This document shows, in pieces, positions 51,764 to 60,527 of a stretch of 64,000 bases of DNA; the first letter of the stretch is position 1, and each line of letters begins with the position of its first letter. Source of the DNA: an uncultured Planctomycetota bacterium (GTDB taxonomy: Bacteria > Planctomycetota > UBA1135 > GCA-002686595). A program made the translations under genes and the position numbers. The stretch spans positions 52,108-116,107 of the forward strand of contig CAIYPP010000054.1 in NCBI GenBank assembly GCA_903928115.1. The letters are read 5' to 3'. The notes under the pieces were generated by a model. That model searched no databases, was not told where the DNA came from, and saw only the letters and a list, made by a program, of their open reading frames with translations.

Positions 51764-52447
51764 CTACGCGTCGCCGAACTTGCGCCGATAGAAGCGCATG
51801 GCGACCGCGATTGCGATACCGCCGACAGCACCTGGGGCCGTCCATACTACGAGCGGCGGCACCACGCTGCGGAACGCCTCGGGTGCGCTGGTGTAGTTGA
51901 CGACGAAAAACGCCGTGAGCGCACCGATGCAGGCCACGATCATCCCGAAGAGGTGCTCGTACCACCACCAGAAGCTGCTCTTCGGCGCACGCCCGAGCGC
52001 GAGCGAGAAGCGCCAGCCGAAGACGAGGTTGAGCGCGCCGAAGATCGCGAACAGAAGGCTCGCACCCTGAAGCCAATACACGACGGCCAGCGCTCCCGAG
52101 CCGAGCAACGCCATGGCTGCGATCCAGTCCGGCAGCACGCGCCCCGCGCCGCTGCGCAGCTTTTGTCGCAGCACGGAGACGCCCCACCACGCTGCGGAAG
52201 CCGCCTGAATCGCGACCAAGGAGAGCATGAGCGGCTGCTGGGGCTGTTCCGGCCGCAGCGCGAGCTTCAGCGCACTCGCGAGCAGCGCACTGACCGACAC
52301 CCACGCCATCGATGCCACGAACACCTTGCCTGCACGGCGGTGAACGGTGCCTCCCTTTCGACTGAAGAGCGGCACCCACATCACGACCAACGCCACCGCG
52401 CCTCCGAGTGCATGCAGCCACGTCAGCACCCCGTGCACTTCCGCCAT
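51764..52447 (-). CDS. DUF2306-like integral membrane protein
   Basis: About 227 residues with about six or seven membrane helices. The opening VLTWLHALGGAVALVVMWVPLFSRKGGTVHRRAGKVFVASM matches the DUF2306 pattern (His in helix one, KGGxxHRxxG). Function unknown; these proteins may bind heme or metal. It is on the minus strand with tRNA-Glu 295 bases upstream. Confidence 0.75.
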   Translation of the reverse strand: MAEVHGVLTWLHALGGAVALVVMWVPLFSRKGGTVHRRAGKVFVASMAWVSVSALLASALKLALRPEQPQQPLMLSLVAIQAASAAWWGVSVLRQKLRSGAGRVLPDWIAAMALLGSGALAVVYWLQGASLLFAIFGALNLVFGWRFSLALGRAPKSSFWWWYEHLFGMIVACIGALTAFFVVNYTSAPEAFRSVVPPLVVWTAPGAVGGIAIAVAMRFYRRKFGDA

Positions 52448-52529
52448 CGCGCAGAGAATGTAGACACGCGTCCGCGATGCCTACAACTTCCCTCTGAGCT
52501 CGCGCGACGCGTCGTTCCGCGCGACGGGA

Positions 52530-52715
52530 CGCGAAGACGCCTTGGCGTCTTCGCGAGCGGATCCCCTCGCAGTTGCCCCGCAACTGCCGCACTGCCGCCC
52601 GAGCGGCAGTGCCCACCCACATGCACTCGATGGCTCCGCCGTCGAGTGCCGGGATCCCCCTGCCAACCAAGTCGAGATCACCTCGACAGCTCGGTGCGCA
52701 GCGCAAGCTCGCACC
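52530..52715. ncRNA. array of six consecutive stem-loops between the DUF2306 gene and tRNA-Glu
   Basis: The gap holds no gene. Perfect stems in order: 52530-52541/52544-52555 (12 bp), 52569-52576/52580-52587 (8 bp), 52591-52598/52603-52610 (8 bp), 52623-52630/52642-52649 (8 bp), 52671-52676/52682-52687 (6 bp), 52693-52698/52710-52715 (6 bp). The sequences of the stems differ, so this is not a simple repeat array. It could be a structured RNA or a nucleoid/processing region. Strand unknown. Confidence 0.35.
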
Positions 52716-52742
52716 CCAGCCTGAACAACCAAGGCGCTGGAG

Positions 52743-52820
52743 TGGTGATCCCAAGGGGATTTGAACCCCTGTCGCCAGGATGAAAACCTGGTGTCCTAGG
52801 CCGAGCTAGACGATGGGACC
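52743..52820 (-). tRNA. tRNA-Glu (anticodon UUC)
   Basis: A full cloverleaf is readable on the minus strand: acceptor 52814-52820 pairing with 52747-52753, anticodon stem CCAGG/CCTGG around the loop TTTTCAT giving anticodon TTC, and T-loop GTTCAAATC. The CCA end is encoded (52743-52745). Length 78 including CCA. The acceptor stem contains one G-U pair. Confidence 0.95.
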
Positions 52821-52918
52821 ACCTAGAACGCTGCGCGGCCTCTCGGCCAACGCGGGCGGGGAAGATAGGGTCGCCCGGAGGGCCTGTCAACGCCCCCGCG
52901 GGGGGATTTTCGGGGGCT

Positions 52919-54181
52919 CTAGGCGAGCCGCCAGCCCGAGGCGGCGAGCTGGGCGAGGACGTGCCGGTACTCGCGCTCGAGCCCGTCGACGAGCGCGCCC
53001 GCGCCCCGCGCCTCGCGCGGGAGAACGTCCCATGTGTAGGTCTCGATCTCGACGTGCAGCTCGCGGCTCGGCCAGCGCTCGGGCGCCGCGAGCTGGAGCG
53101 CGAGCACGCGGTCGGCGTAGTCGCGAGTCGTCGAGAGCCCGCTCGCACCCAGCGTGTCGAGATCGACGGGCACGTGGAAGTGACAACGCCACTCGGTGCA
53201 CGCATGCCACGCCGACTGTGGCTCGGCCCAGCCCGCGCGGAGCTCGGGCAGGTCCCCCGCTCGCGCGACGGCATCCGGCCCCTGACCCGTGACCTGATGC
53301 AGGTAGCGCGCCTCGTCGAGTTCGAGCAGCGCGCGCCGACCGAACTCGTTGCCCTGCGGATCGAGCACGCTGAGCGCGCTCGTGAACTGAACCTTGCCGA
53401 CGCCTGCACCGCTCGCCGCCAGCGCGTCGCGCCACGGCGCATCCGCGGCTTCGAACTCGACCGCGGCGTGGCAGGTGTCGAGGCAGATGCCGAGGTGCCG
53501 CGCGATCGCCGCCAGCGACTCGGGCTGCGCCTCGCGCAAGAGCTTCTCGCGCGCGAACACCTCGGCGAGCGTGGCGCAACTCTCGGTGAGCGAGCGCGGC
53601 TCCGGCTCGACCGAGAGCACGACGCGGGTCCCCTGCTCGCGCTCGATGCGGGCGAGCTGTGTCGCAATCGCCACCCAGTTCGCGAAGACCGTGCGACGCG
53701 TCGAGTCGAGTTCGACCGCGAGAACGCGCGACGAGTGCGCGCCGGTGTGCGTGCTGATCGAGATGTGGCGTTCCGGGCCCGCGCTCGGGAGGAGCCGTGC
53801 CGCGACCTGCGCGACATCGAGCGTGTACTGCAGGCGCGTCTCGTCCCACCACTCGGGCGCGAACACGCCCGCCTTGAGGCCGATGTGCGCGAAGCCACCG
53901 TACGGAAAGGCGTTGAAGGTCGAAGGATCGAGCCCGCGGGAGCCGAGCCATGCGCGCAGCTCGCGCAGGCGCTCCGCATCGCTCGCGAGCGCGCGCGCGA
54001 GCGCCGCAGGCAGGTACATTCCAACCGAGAACTCACGGCCCGGGGCAAGGCGCGCGTGCAGCGGCTCGGTGATCCGCTCGAGCCCCTCGTACAGGCCCTC
54101 GAGCGTGTCCGCCGGATGCAGGTTGAGGCAATACGAGAGCCGCACCGTGCGGCCCTCGTGCGCAGGATGGCGCAGCAGCAT
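52919..54181 (-). CDS. eboE: EboE, TIM-barrel protein of the ebo pathway
   Basis: About 420 residues. It resembles xylose-isomerase-like TIM barrels but has the EboE signature: LSYCLNLHPADTLEGLYEGLERITEPL, then FNAFPYGGFAHIGLKAGVFAPEWWDETRLQYTLD, HISISTHTGAHSS, LSVEPEPRSL, LGICLDTCHAAVEFE and a final WRCHFHVPVD and IETYTWDVLP. The metal ligands are the Glu, Asp/His and His in these segments. It lies about 33 kb from eboAB, so the pathway genes are dispersed. Upstream, a Trm112-like gene ends 18 bases before it, suggesting co-transcription. In cyanobacteria EboE belongs to the set linked to metabolite export to the periplasm. Confidence 0.82.
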   Translation of the reverse strand: MLLRHPAHEGRTVRLSYCLNLHPADTLEGLYEGLERITEPLHARLAPGREFSVGMYLPAALARALASDAERLRELRAWLGSRGLDPSTFNAFPYGGFAHIGLKAGVFAPEWWDETRLQYTLDVAQVAARLLPSAGPERHISISTHTGAHSSRVLAVELDSTRRTVFANWVAIATQLARIEREQGTRVVLSVEPEPRSLTESCATLAEVFAREKLLREAQPESLAAIARHLGICLDTCHAAVEFEAADAPWRDALAASGAGVGKVQFTSALSVLDPQGNEFGRRALLELDEARYLHQVTGQGPDAVARAGDLPELRAGWAEPQSAWHACTEWRCHFHVPVDLDTLGASGLSTTRDYADRVLALQLAAPERWPSRELHVEIETYTWDVLPREARGAGALVDGLEREYRHVLAQLAASGWRLA

Positions 54182-54199
54182 CGAGCGCCGCCACCCCGC

Positions 54200-54448
54200 T
54201 CAGGGGAGAGCGAGACCTTCGTCGACTAGCAGGACGGGGATGCCGTCGCGCACGGGGTACACGACCTTGCCGTCTTGGCGCACCAGTGCCTCGACGAGCG
54301 TCTCGTTCACCGCCCGGCCGCCGCGGTTGCGCGCTTGGCCGCCGGCGAGCCAAGCGTTCACCTTGGCGAGCAGCGCGGCGTCGGCGACGGCGAGTCCCTG
54401 ATGGGTCTCGGGGCAGGCGAGGATCTCGAGCAGGTCTTTGTCGATCAC
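54200..54448 (-). CDS. Trm112/UPF0434-like small protein with incomplete zinc site
   Basis: About 82 residues, GTG start with GAGGAA just upstream. The family pattern DKDLLEILACPETHQGL and the closing VYPVRDGIPVLL are clear. In Trm112/UPF0434 proteins a CxxC pair normally follows the ILxCP segment; here only one Cys is present (CPETH), so a full zinc ribbon cannot form. These proteins often act as methyltransferase activators. It lies directly upstream of eboE. Confidence 0.8.
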   Translation of the reverse strand: MIDKDLLEILACPETHQGLAVADAALLAKVNAWLAGGQARNRGGRAVNETLVEALVRQDGKVVYPVRDGIPVLLVDEGLALP

Positions 54449-54599
54449 GGCTTCCTCATTCGTTGCAGCAGCCGCGGGGCGCGACCGCCCACAGGGTGTA
54501 CCAAGACGCGCCGCGCGCGGCGAGGGCCTCGTCTCCCCTGAACCCGTCCGCTCGCCCAGCGTTGACAGCGGCGCGCCGGGCGTGCTGGACTCCCCCACC

Positions 54600-55607
54600 G
54601 TGATCGCCGTCCTCCTCGCTCTCCTGCCCGCCCAGCTCAGCCTGCCCGCGGGGCCTGCGGGGAGCGCGTGGGCCAAGGTCGAGCCCAGCACGAGCGCGGC
54701 GGAGCTGCCGGCACGCTGCTCGGCCGCGGCGCATCCGCGCCACTGGGATTCCGAGCAGGGCTGGCGCGCGTGGGCCGAGCGCCTCGGCGAGCTGCGGGCC
54801 GGAGCAGCGCCCGATCCGGCGCGCAGCGCCGAGCTCGCGCTCAGCGCGCTCTCTCAAGGTCGCGGCGAAGACGCCTGGAACCACTTCGCCTCGCTCTCGG
54901 GGCATCCCGAGTGGGCCAAGTCGGTCGCACCCTACCTCGTCGTCGGCGGCCCGAGCTTCACGCTCGAAGACGGGGCGCTCTTCGCGCCCGCGCTGCCCCC
55001 GCTCTCGGTCTCGCCGAGCGAGCGCGTCCTCGGCACCGGTCGCTTGGAGCCGCGCGAGTGGTGGCTGCGCGGGATCGAGATCGGCAAGGCGCGCGTCGAC
55101 ATCCAGTTCGCCGTCGAGAACACCGGCTTGAAGCTCGTCTTCCACCATCTGGGCGGCGGCGATGCGCGCCTGCGCGTCGTGTTTCCCGAGCCGCTCGACA
55201 TGGAGTTCGGCTCGGTCTACGTCGACTGGGAGCGCGAGCCGCAGGCCGGCGGCGAGCACGAGGTGCTGATCGCGCCCGAAGTTCCGATCCTCGAAGTGTT
55301 CGCCTCGCTCAAGCCGGTCCAGCGCCGCTGGCCGACGGCGCTGCCGCCCGAGCTCGACGCGCGCGCGAAGGAGCGCGGCTTCGAAGTCCTCGTGAGCGAC
55401 GCCGACGCGAGCAAGCCGCGGGCCACCGGGCTCGCGCTCGCGCTCTCGGCGGCGACAGGCGTTCCAGCCCGCGTACTCCCTGCGAGCAAGCTCCCCGCCG
55501 CGGGCGAGCCGCGTGGAATCGCGCTCGAGTTCGCCCACGGCGCCGAGCGAGCGCGCAAGCTGCGCGGCGTGCTCTCCGCGCTCGAGCAGTACGCGCAGGT
55601 CCGCTGA
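54600..55607 (+). CDS. exported protein of unknown function
   Basis: About 335 residues, GTG start. A signal-like N-terminus (VIAVLLALLPAQLSLPAG) precedes a protein with a helical region (WAERLGELRAGAAPDPARSAELALSALSQG) and a beta-rich second part (IEIGKARVDIQFAVENTGLKLVFHHLGG, LRVVFPEPLDMEFGSVYVDWE). No family or catalytic motif recognised. It precedes pepP by 71 bases and may share its transcript. Confidence 0.65.
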   Translation: MIAVLLALLPAQLSLPAGPAGSAWAKVEPSTSAAELPARCSAAAHPRHWDSEQGWRAWAERLGELRAGAAPDPARSAELALSALSQGRGEDAWNHFASLSGHPEWAKSVAPYLVVGGPSFTLEDGALFAPALPPLSVSPSERVLGTGRLEPREWWLRGIEIGKARVDIQFAVENTGLKLVFHHLGGGDARLRVVFPEPLDMEFGSVYVDWEREPQAGGEHEVLIAPEVPILEVFASLKPVQRRWPTALPPELDARAKERGFEVLVSDADASKPRATGLALALSAATGVPARVLPASKLPAAGEPRGIALEFAHGAERARKLRGVLSALEQYAQVR

Positions 55608-55678
55608 CGACGGACGCGCCGCGGGAACCCGCGGCGCAGGGTGGATTCCGCCGGGAAACGCGGGCTACGCTGCGTGGC

Positions 55679-56995
55679 ATGACTTCCTCCATGTACGTCG
55701 AGAATCGCCGTCGCGCGCTCGCCGCCCTCGAAGCTCGCGGCGCCGCCGCGCTGGTGTTCACGAACCGCTCGAAGACCCGCAACCACGATGCGGAGTTCCG
55801 TTTCCGCCCCGACAGCGACTTCTGGTGGCTCACGGGCTTCGGCGAGCCCGAGAGCGCGCTCGTGCTCTTGCCTCCGGCCGAAGGCAAGCCTGCGCGCAGC
55901 GTGCTGTTCCTGCGCGAGCGCAACCGCGATGCGGAGATCTGGAGCGGCCGTCGGCTGGGTCCCGAGCGAGCCGGCGCGCAGCTCTCGGTCGACGAGGCGT
56001 ACCCCTTCTCCGAGCTGGAGAAGCGCCTGCCGGAGCTCCTCAAGGGTCACTCCAAGCTCGTCTACCGCGCCGGCCTCGACGAGGCTCGCGACCGCGACGT
56101 GTTCGGCGTGCTCACGCGCCTGCGCGCGCTCGCGCGGCAGCCGAGCCCCGTGCCGACCGAGGTGCTCGACCCGGCGCTGGTGTTTCACGAGCTGCGGCTC
56201 TTCAAGACGAGCGGCGAGCTCGAGGAGATGCGCCGCGCCGCGCAGTTCACGGCCGCTGGCCACGTCGCCGCGATGCGGGCGACGCGCGTCGGCATGAACG
56301 AACGTGAGGTCGAGGCGCTCGTCGAGTACGAGTTCCGTCGCCGCGGCGCGGGCGGCTGCGCCTACACCTCGATCGTCGCGGGCGGCGCGAACGCCTGCAT
56401 CCTGCACTACGTCGAGAACGACCAGCCGCTGCGCGACGGCGACCTGCTCCTGATCGACGCCGGTGCGGAGAGCGCGTGCTACGCCTGCGACATCACGCGA
56501 ACCTTCCCGGTGAACGGCCGCTTCTCGCCGGAGCAACGCGCGCTGTACGAGGTCGTCCTGCAGGCGCAGCTCGACGCGATCGAGCTCACGCGCCCCGGAA
56601 CCCGCTTCGACGCCGTCCACCGCCGCGCGCTGCAGACGCTGGTCGAAGGCCTGTGTCGGCTGGGGCTCCTGCGCGGCAGCGCCGAGGAGGCCCTGAAGTC
56701 GGAGAGCTACCGCCGCTTCTACATGCACCGCACGAGCCACTGGCTCGGCCTCGACGTGCACGACTGCGGCGCGTACGTGGTCGAGCGCGAGTCGCGGCTC
56801 CTCGAGCCCGGCATGGTGCTCACGATCGAGCCTGGCATCTACGTCGCGGAGGACGACGACACGGTCGACGCGCGCTGGCGCGGAATCGGCATCCGCATCG
56901 AGGACGACGTGCTCGTCACCGCGGAAGGTCACGAGGTCCTGACGGCCGCCGTGCCGAAGTCGATCGCCGACGTCGAACGCGCGTGTGCGCGCTAG
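55679..56995 (+). CDS. pepP: Xaa-Pro aminopeptidase (aminopeptidase P)
   Basis: About 438 residues. It removes the N-terminal residue before proline. The N-terminal domain has FRFRPDSDFWWLTGFGEPES, typical of PepP. The binuclear metal ligands are Asp in LLLIDAGAES and CDITRTFPVNG, His in MHRTSHWLGLDVHD, Glu in LTIEPGIYVAED and Glu in GIRIEDDVLVT. The AMPxxS-like N-terminal start (MTSSMYVENRRRALAAL) fixes the ATG. It ends before the tRNA-Lys pair on the opposite strand. Confidence 0.95.
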   Translation: MTSSMYVENRRRALAALEARGAAALVFTNRSKTRNHDAEFRFRPDSDFWWLTGFGEPESALVLLPPAEGKPARSVLFLRERNRDAEIWSGRRLGPERAGAQLSVDEAYPFSELEKRLPELLKGHSKLVYRAGLDEARDRDVFGVLTRLRALARQPSPVPTEVLDPALVFHELRLFKTSGELEEMRRAAQFTAAGHVAAMRATRVGMNEREVEALVEYEFRRRGAGGCAYTSIVAGGANACILHYVENDQPLRDGDLLLIDAGAESACYACDITRTFPVNGRFSPEQRALYEVVLQAQLDAIELTRPGTRFDAVHRRALQTLVEGLCRLGLLRGSAEEALKSESYRRFYMHRTSHWLGLDVHDCGAYVVERESRLLEPGMVLTIEPGIYVAEDDDTVDARWRGIGIRIEDDVLVTAEGHEVLTAAVPKSIADVERACAR

Positions 56996-57089
56996 CCGCG
57001 CGCGCGGCGCCGCCGCGGAGCACCCGCTCGCATCCGCTCGAAAAGGGCGACAGGTCGGCCGCGCCGAGGCGCCGCCGACCCGCCGTGAG

Positions 57090-57165
<76 letters not shown>

Positions 57166-57269
57166 ATCGAGGAGCCGTTTCCGGCCCTCGAAGGGCGGAG
57201 AGGATAGCGCCGCACGGGCGCCGGTCAAGCCCCCGCGCTGCCGCGCGAGGCCGTGGCTGGAGAGAAGGG

Positions 57270-57342
57270 TGAGCGCGGTAGGACTCGAACCTACGACCAG
57301 CTGGTTAAAAGCCAGCTGCTCTACCGACTGAGCTACGCGCCC
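57270..57342 (-). tRNA. tRNA-Lys (anticodon UUU)
   Basis: On the minus strand, acceptor GGGCGCG pairs with CGCGCTC (one G-U); the anticodon stem GCTGG/CCAGC holds the loop CTTTTAA with anticodon TTT; T-loop GTTCGAGTC. Unlike its neighbour, CCA is not encoded (the genome continues ACCC). The frr gene lies 27 bases upstream on the same strand. Confidence 0.95.
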
Positions 57343-57369
57343 GTCTCTCCTCCGGATCCGAGCTCGCGC

Positions 57370-57939
57370 TCAGACCTCGGTGATCTCCTTGACCTTCGCC
57401 GCCTGAACGGCGTCGAGCTTCTTCTCGTACTCCTTGAGGGCGTCTTGAACGCGCTCGAGGGTCTTCTTGTGCTCGTCTTCCGTGAGGCCGCCGCCCTTGC
57501 TCTCGGAGTCGGCGTGCTTGTTCGAGTCGCGGCGCACGTTGCGCATCGCGACGCGCGCTTCCTCGCACATCTCCTTGACCTTGGCGGCGTACTTCAGACG
57601 CTGCTCGCCCGAGAGCGGCGGCATCTGCAGACGCAGCATCTTGCCGTCGGTCTGCGGGGTGATGCCGAGCTCGCTCTTCAGGATCGCCTTCGAGATCTCG
57701 GCCACGACCGACGCGTCGAAGGGCTTGATCACGATCTGCCGCGGCTCGGGGACCGAGATCGCCGCGAGCTGGTTGATCGGGGTCGGCGAGCCGTAGTAGT
57801 CGACGCGAATGTTCTCGACGAGCGCGCCCGAGGCGCGGCCCGTGCGCACGGCGCGCAGCATGTCCTGCACGTGGTGAAGCGCCTTCTCGAGGCCTGCGGT
57901 CGTGTCCGCAACGATCTTCTGCTGGATTTGTGCGCTCAT
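57370..57939 (-). CDS. frr: ribosome recycling factor
   Basis: About 189 residues, normal length. It separates ribosomes from mRNA after termination with EF-G. Core signatures LRAVRTGRASGALVENIRVDYYGSPTPINQLAAISVPEPRQIVIKPFD and LRLQMPPLSGEQRLKYAAKVKEMCEEARVAMRNVRRDSNKH are clear. It is the last gene of the rpsB-tsf-pyrH-frr cluster and starts 2 bases after pyrH. Confidence 0.97.
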   Translation of the reverse strand: MSAQIQQKIVADTTAGLEKALHHVQDMLRAVRTGRASGALVENIRVDYYGSPTPINQLAAISVPEPRQIVIKPFDASVVAEISKAILKSELGITPQTDGKMLRLQMPPLSGEQRLKYAAKVKEMCEEARVAMRNVRRDSNKHADSESKGGGLTEDEHKKTLERVQDALKEYEKKLDAVQAAKVKEITEV

Positions 57940-57941
57940 GG

Positions 57942-58652
57942 CTAGCTCTGGATGGTCGTGCCGATGGGCTCACCGCGCACGACGCGCTCGATGTTGCCTT
58001 CCTTGAACAAGTCGAACACCACGATGGGCAGCTTCGACTCCATGCACAAGTTCACCGCGGTGGTGTCGAGCACCTTCAGTCCGCGCTCGATGAACTCGCG
58101 GTGCGTCAGCGTCTCGAAGCGCTGGGCGCTCTTGTCGACCATCGGGTCGGCCGTGTAGACGCCGTCGACCTTCGTGCCCTTGAGCAGCACGTCGCAGCCG
58201 AGCTCGCGTGCACGGAGCGCCGCCGCAGTGTCCGTCGAGAAGAACGGATTGCCCGTTCCAGCAGCGAGGATCACCAGTCGGTCCTTCGAGAGGTGCGCGA
58301 GCGCGCGTCGACGCACGAACGGCTCGGCGACCTTGGAGATCTCGATCGCGGTCATCACGCGCGTCTCGACGCCAGCCTGCTCGACCGCGTCCGAGATCGC
58401 CAGTGCATTGATCACGGTACCGAGCATCCCCATGTAGTCCGCGCTCGCGCGCAGCGTGCCCATCCCCGCGACCTTCGCGCCGCGCAGGATGTTGCCGCCG
58501 CCGACGACCACCGCCGTCTCCACACCGAGACGCGCGACGTTGGCGATCTGGCGCGCGATCGTGTGCACGGCGTCGGGGTCGAGGCCGCGACCGCTCGCGC
58601 GGTCGGCGCAGGCCTCGCCCGACACCTTCAGGAGAATGCGCTGGTAGCTCAC
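57942..58652 (-). CDS. pyrH: uridylate kinase
   Basis: About 236 residues, GTG start. It phosphorylates UMP to UDP. Signatures: ILLKVSGEACADR at the N-terminus, VVVGGGNILRGAKV, MGMLGTVINALAISDAVEQAG, AAGTGNPFFSTDTAAALRARELG, LLKGTKVDGVYTADP. It is part of the conserved cluster, 13 bases after tsf and 2 bases before frr. Confidence 0.97.
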   Translation of the reverse strand: MSYQRILLKVSGEACADRASGRGLDPDAVHTIARQIANVARLGVETAVVVGGGNILRGAKVAGMGTLRASADYMGMLGTVINALAISDAVEQAGVETRVMTAIEISKVAEPFVRRRALAHLSKDRLVILAAGTGNPFFSTDTAAALRARELGCDVLLKGTKVDGVYTADPMVDKSAQRFETLTHREFIERGLKVLDTTAVNLCMESKLPIVVFDLFKEGNIERVVRGEPIGTTIQS

Positions 58653-58665
58653 CCCGAGGCTCCGC

Positions 58666-59514
58666 TCAGGCGCTGAGCGCGAAGAGAGCGAAGCACTCGA
58701 TCTTCGCGTCGGCGCCGAGCGCCTCCGCGAGCATCTTCTTCACGGTCGTGGCGTTGTCGAGGTACCAGGGCTGCTCCTCGAGCGCGACGGTGCCGTAGAA
58801 CTTGTTGATCTTGCCGTTGACGATGCCCTCGCGCTTGTCGGCGGGCTTCGCGAGCACCTCTTCGCTCTCCATGTACACCTTGCGCTCGCGCTCGATGATG
58901 TCGGCCGGGATCTCGGCGCGGCTCACGGCGACGGGGCGGGCGAACACGATGTGCTGGCCGAGCTTGTTCAGGAACTCGGCGGCCTTCTCCGCGGAGACGC
59001 CCGTCGTGATCGAGGCGAAGCCACCGATCTTCTGTTCGAAGTGGATGTAGCCGCCGACGAAGCCCTTGGCGTTCTCCATGAAGGCGACGTGCGGAACTTC
59101 GCAGTTCTCGCCGCACTTGGCGGTCAGGCCCTTGACGACGTCGGTGACGACCGTGCCGCCGAGGCTCGACGCGAGCAGGTCCGCGGCCGAGCCGATGCGG
59201 TGATCGAAGGCGTGCTTCGCGAGCTTGCCGAGCAGACCCGAGAAGTCTTCGGTCGGCGGCACGAAGTCCGTCTCGCACGTCATCATCACGACCGCCGCCT
59301 TGCGGCCATCGGCCGAACGCACGGTCGCCACGCGGCCCGCGCCCGCCTTGCGTCCGGCGCGCTTGTCGGCGTTCTTGAGGCCGCTCTTGCGCAGGTTGTC
59401 GATCGCGACCTCGATGTCACCGCCGGCGGTCTCGAGCGCGCGCTTGCACTCCATCAAACCGGCGCCGGTGCGCTCGCGGAGCTCGGAAACCAACTTCGCA
59501 CTGATCATCGTCAT
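58666..59514 (-). CDS. tsf: elongation factor Ts
   Basis: About 282 residues. Nucleotide exchange factor for EF-Tu. The UBA-like N-terminus is ISAKLVSELRERTGAGLMECKRALETAGGDIEVAIDNLRKSGL, and the core includes MMTCETDFVPPTEDF with the conserved TDF. Start MTMISAKLV at 59514; ATG at 59508 is an alternative. It is separated from rpsB by 170 bases that hold a strong hairpin. Confidence 0.96.
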   Translation of the reverse strand: MTMISAKLVSELRERTGAGLMECKRALETAGGDIEVAIDNLRKSGLKNADKRAGRKAGAGRVATVRSADGRKAAVVMMTCETDFVPPTEDFSGLLGKLAKHAFDHRIGSAADLLASSLGGTVVTDVVKGLTAKCGENCEVPHVAFMENAKGFVGGYIHFEQKIGGFASITTGVSAEKAAEFLNKLGQHIVFARPVAVSRAEIPADIIERERKVYMESEEVLAKPADKREGIVNGKINKFYGTVALEEQPWYLDNATTVKKMLAEALGADAKIECFALFALSA

Positions 59515-59607
59515 GACTGTCTCTCGCTCGTAATTCGGGTGTTGTCGCTCTGCTGGGAGCGCGCGCGCCGCTCTCGGGCGCACGTCACTCTCCCGGTGGT
59601 TGTGTGG

Positions 59608-59646
59608 CGATCGCCGCCGCCCCGACGGACGGTGCGGCGGCGATCG
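59608..59646 (-). terminator. 13-bp hairpin between rpsB and tsf
   Basis: Perfect arms 59608-59620 and 59634-59646, 13-base loop. It sits in the 170-base space between two genes that normally share a transcript, 38 bases past the rpsB stop. It could be a partial terminator that sets a lower tsf dose, a processing site, or a true end. No U-run follows. Confidence 0.5.
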
Positions 59647-59684
59647 CGCGGGAAAGCACGGCTCTAGGCCGAGCCTGCTGCGGA

Positions 59685-60527
59685 TCAGGCGCCCGCTTCG
59701 GGGGCCGCCGCGCCAGCCTCGGCCGCGGGAGCTCCGCGACGGGCGCGCAGGTCCTGAGCGCGGTTGCCGCGCGTCGGGCGCGGCTCGTCGCCGCTCGGGG
59801 CCTGCTCACCGCGCTCGCCACCGGTCGTGGCGGCTTGCTCGCGGCGGTTGGCGCAGCCCTCTTCCACAGCCGTGGCGAGGCGCTCGACGAGCAGACGCAC
59901 GCTCTTCAGCGCGTCGTCGTTGCCCGGGATCACGATGTCGACGACGCTCGGGTCGCAGTCCGTGTCGAGGATGCCGACGACGGGCACGCCGAGGCGGCGC
60001 GCTTCCTTGATCGCGTTGATCTCGCGCGCGGGGTCGATCACGACCATCGCGCCGGGGATCTCGGTCATCTCGCGGATGCCGCCGAGGTTGCGCTCGATCT
60101 TCTTCTTCTCGCGGCGCAGCGTGGAGGCCATCTTCTTGGATTCGATCTCGATCGTGCCCGACTCTTCCATGCCCTCGAGTTCTTCGAGGCGACGGAGGCG
60201 GCTGCGGATGACCGAGAAGTTCGTGAGCGTGCCACCGATCCAGCGCTCGGTCACGACGGGCATGCCCGTGCGCTGACCCGCGTCTTGGACGACGCCCTTG
60301 ACTTGGCGCTTGGTGCCGACGAACAGGATCTGGGACCCTTCGGCGGCGACGTGGTAGAGGAAGTTCTGCGCCCGCAGGAGGCCCCGGAGGGTCTCGCGCA
60401 GGTCCATGATGTGAATCAGGTTGCGGCGGCCGTAGATGTACGGCGCCATCTTCGGATTCCACCGCGACACGCGGCATCCGAAGTGCACACCTGCTTCGAT
60501 GAGTTGCTGGACCGAGACGGTTTCCAT
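59685..60527 (-). CDS. rpsB: 30S ribosomal protein S2
   Basis: About 280 residues. S2 family features: VSVQQLIEAGVHFGCRVSRWNPKMAPYIYGRRNLIHIMDLRET, VGTKRQVKGVVQDAG, ERWIGGTLTNFSVIRSRL, VVIDPAREINAIKEARRLGVPVVGILDTDCDP. The C-terminal tail of about 55 residues is Ala/Arg/Gly-rich and low-complexity, longer than in E. coli. It heads the rpsB-tsf-pyrH-frr cluster. The 314-base divergent region upstream contains a 7-bp hairpin (60589-60595/60599-60605) in the rpsB leader, a possible regulatory element. Confidence 0.97.
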   Translation of the reverse strand: METVSVQQLIEAGVHFGCRVSRWNPKMAPYIYGRRNLIHIMDLRETLRGLLRAQNFLYHVAAEGSQILFVGTKRQVKGVVQDAGQRTGMPVVTERWIGGTLTNFSVIRSRLRRLEELEGMEESGTIEIESKKMASTLRREKKKIERNLGGIREMTEIPGAMVVIDPAREINAIKEARRLGVPVVGILDTDCDPSVVDIVIPGNDDALKSVRLLVERLATAVEEGCANRREQAATTGGERGEQAPSGDEPRPTRGNRAQDLRARRGAPAAEAGAAAPEAGA

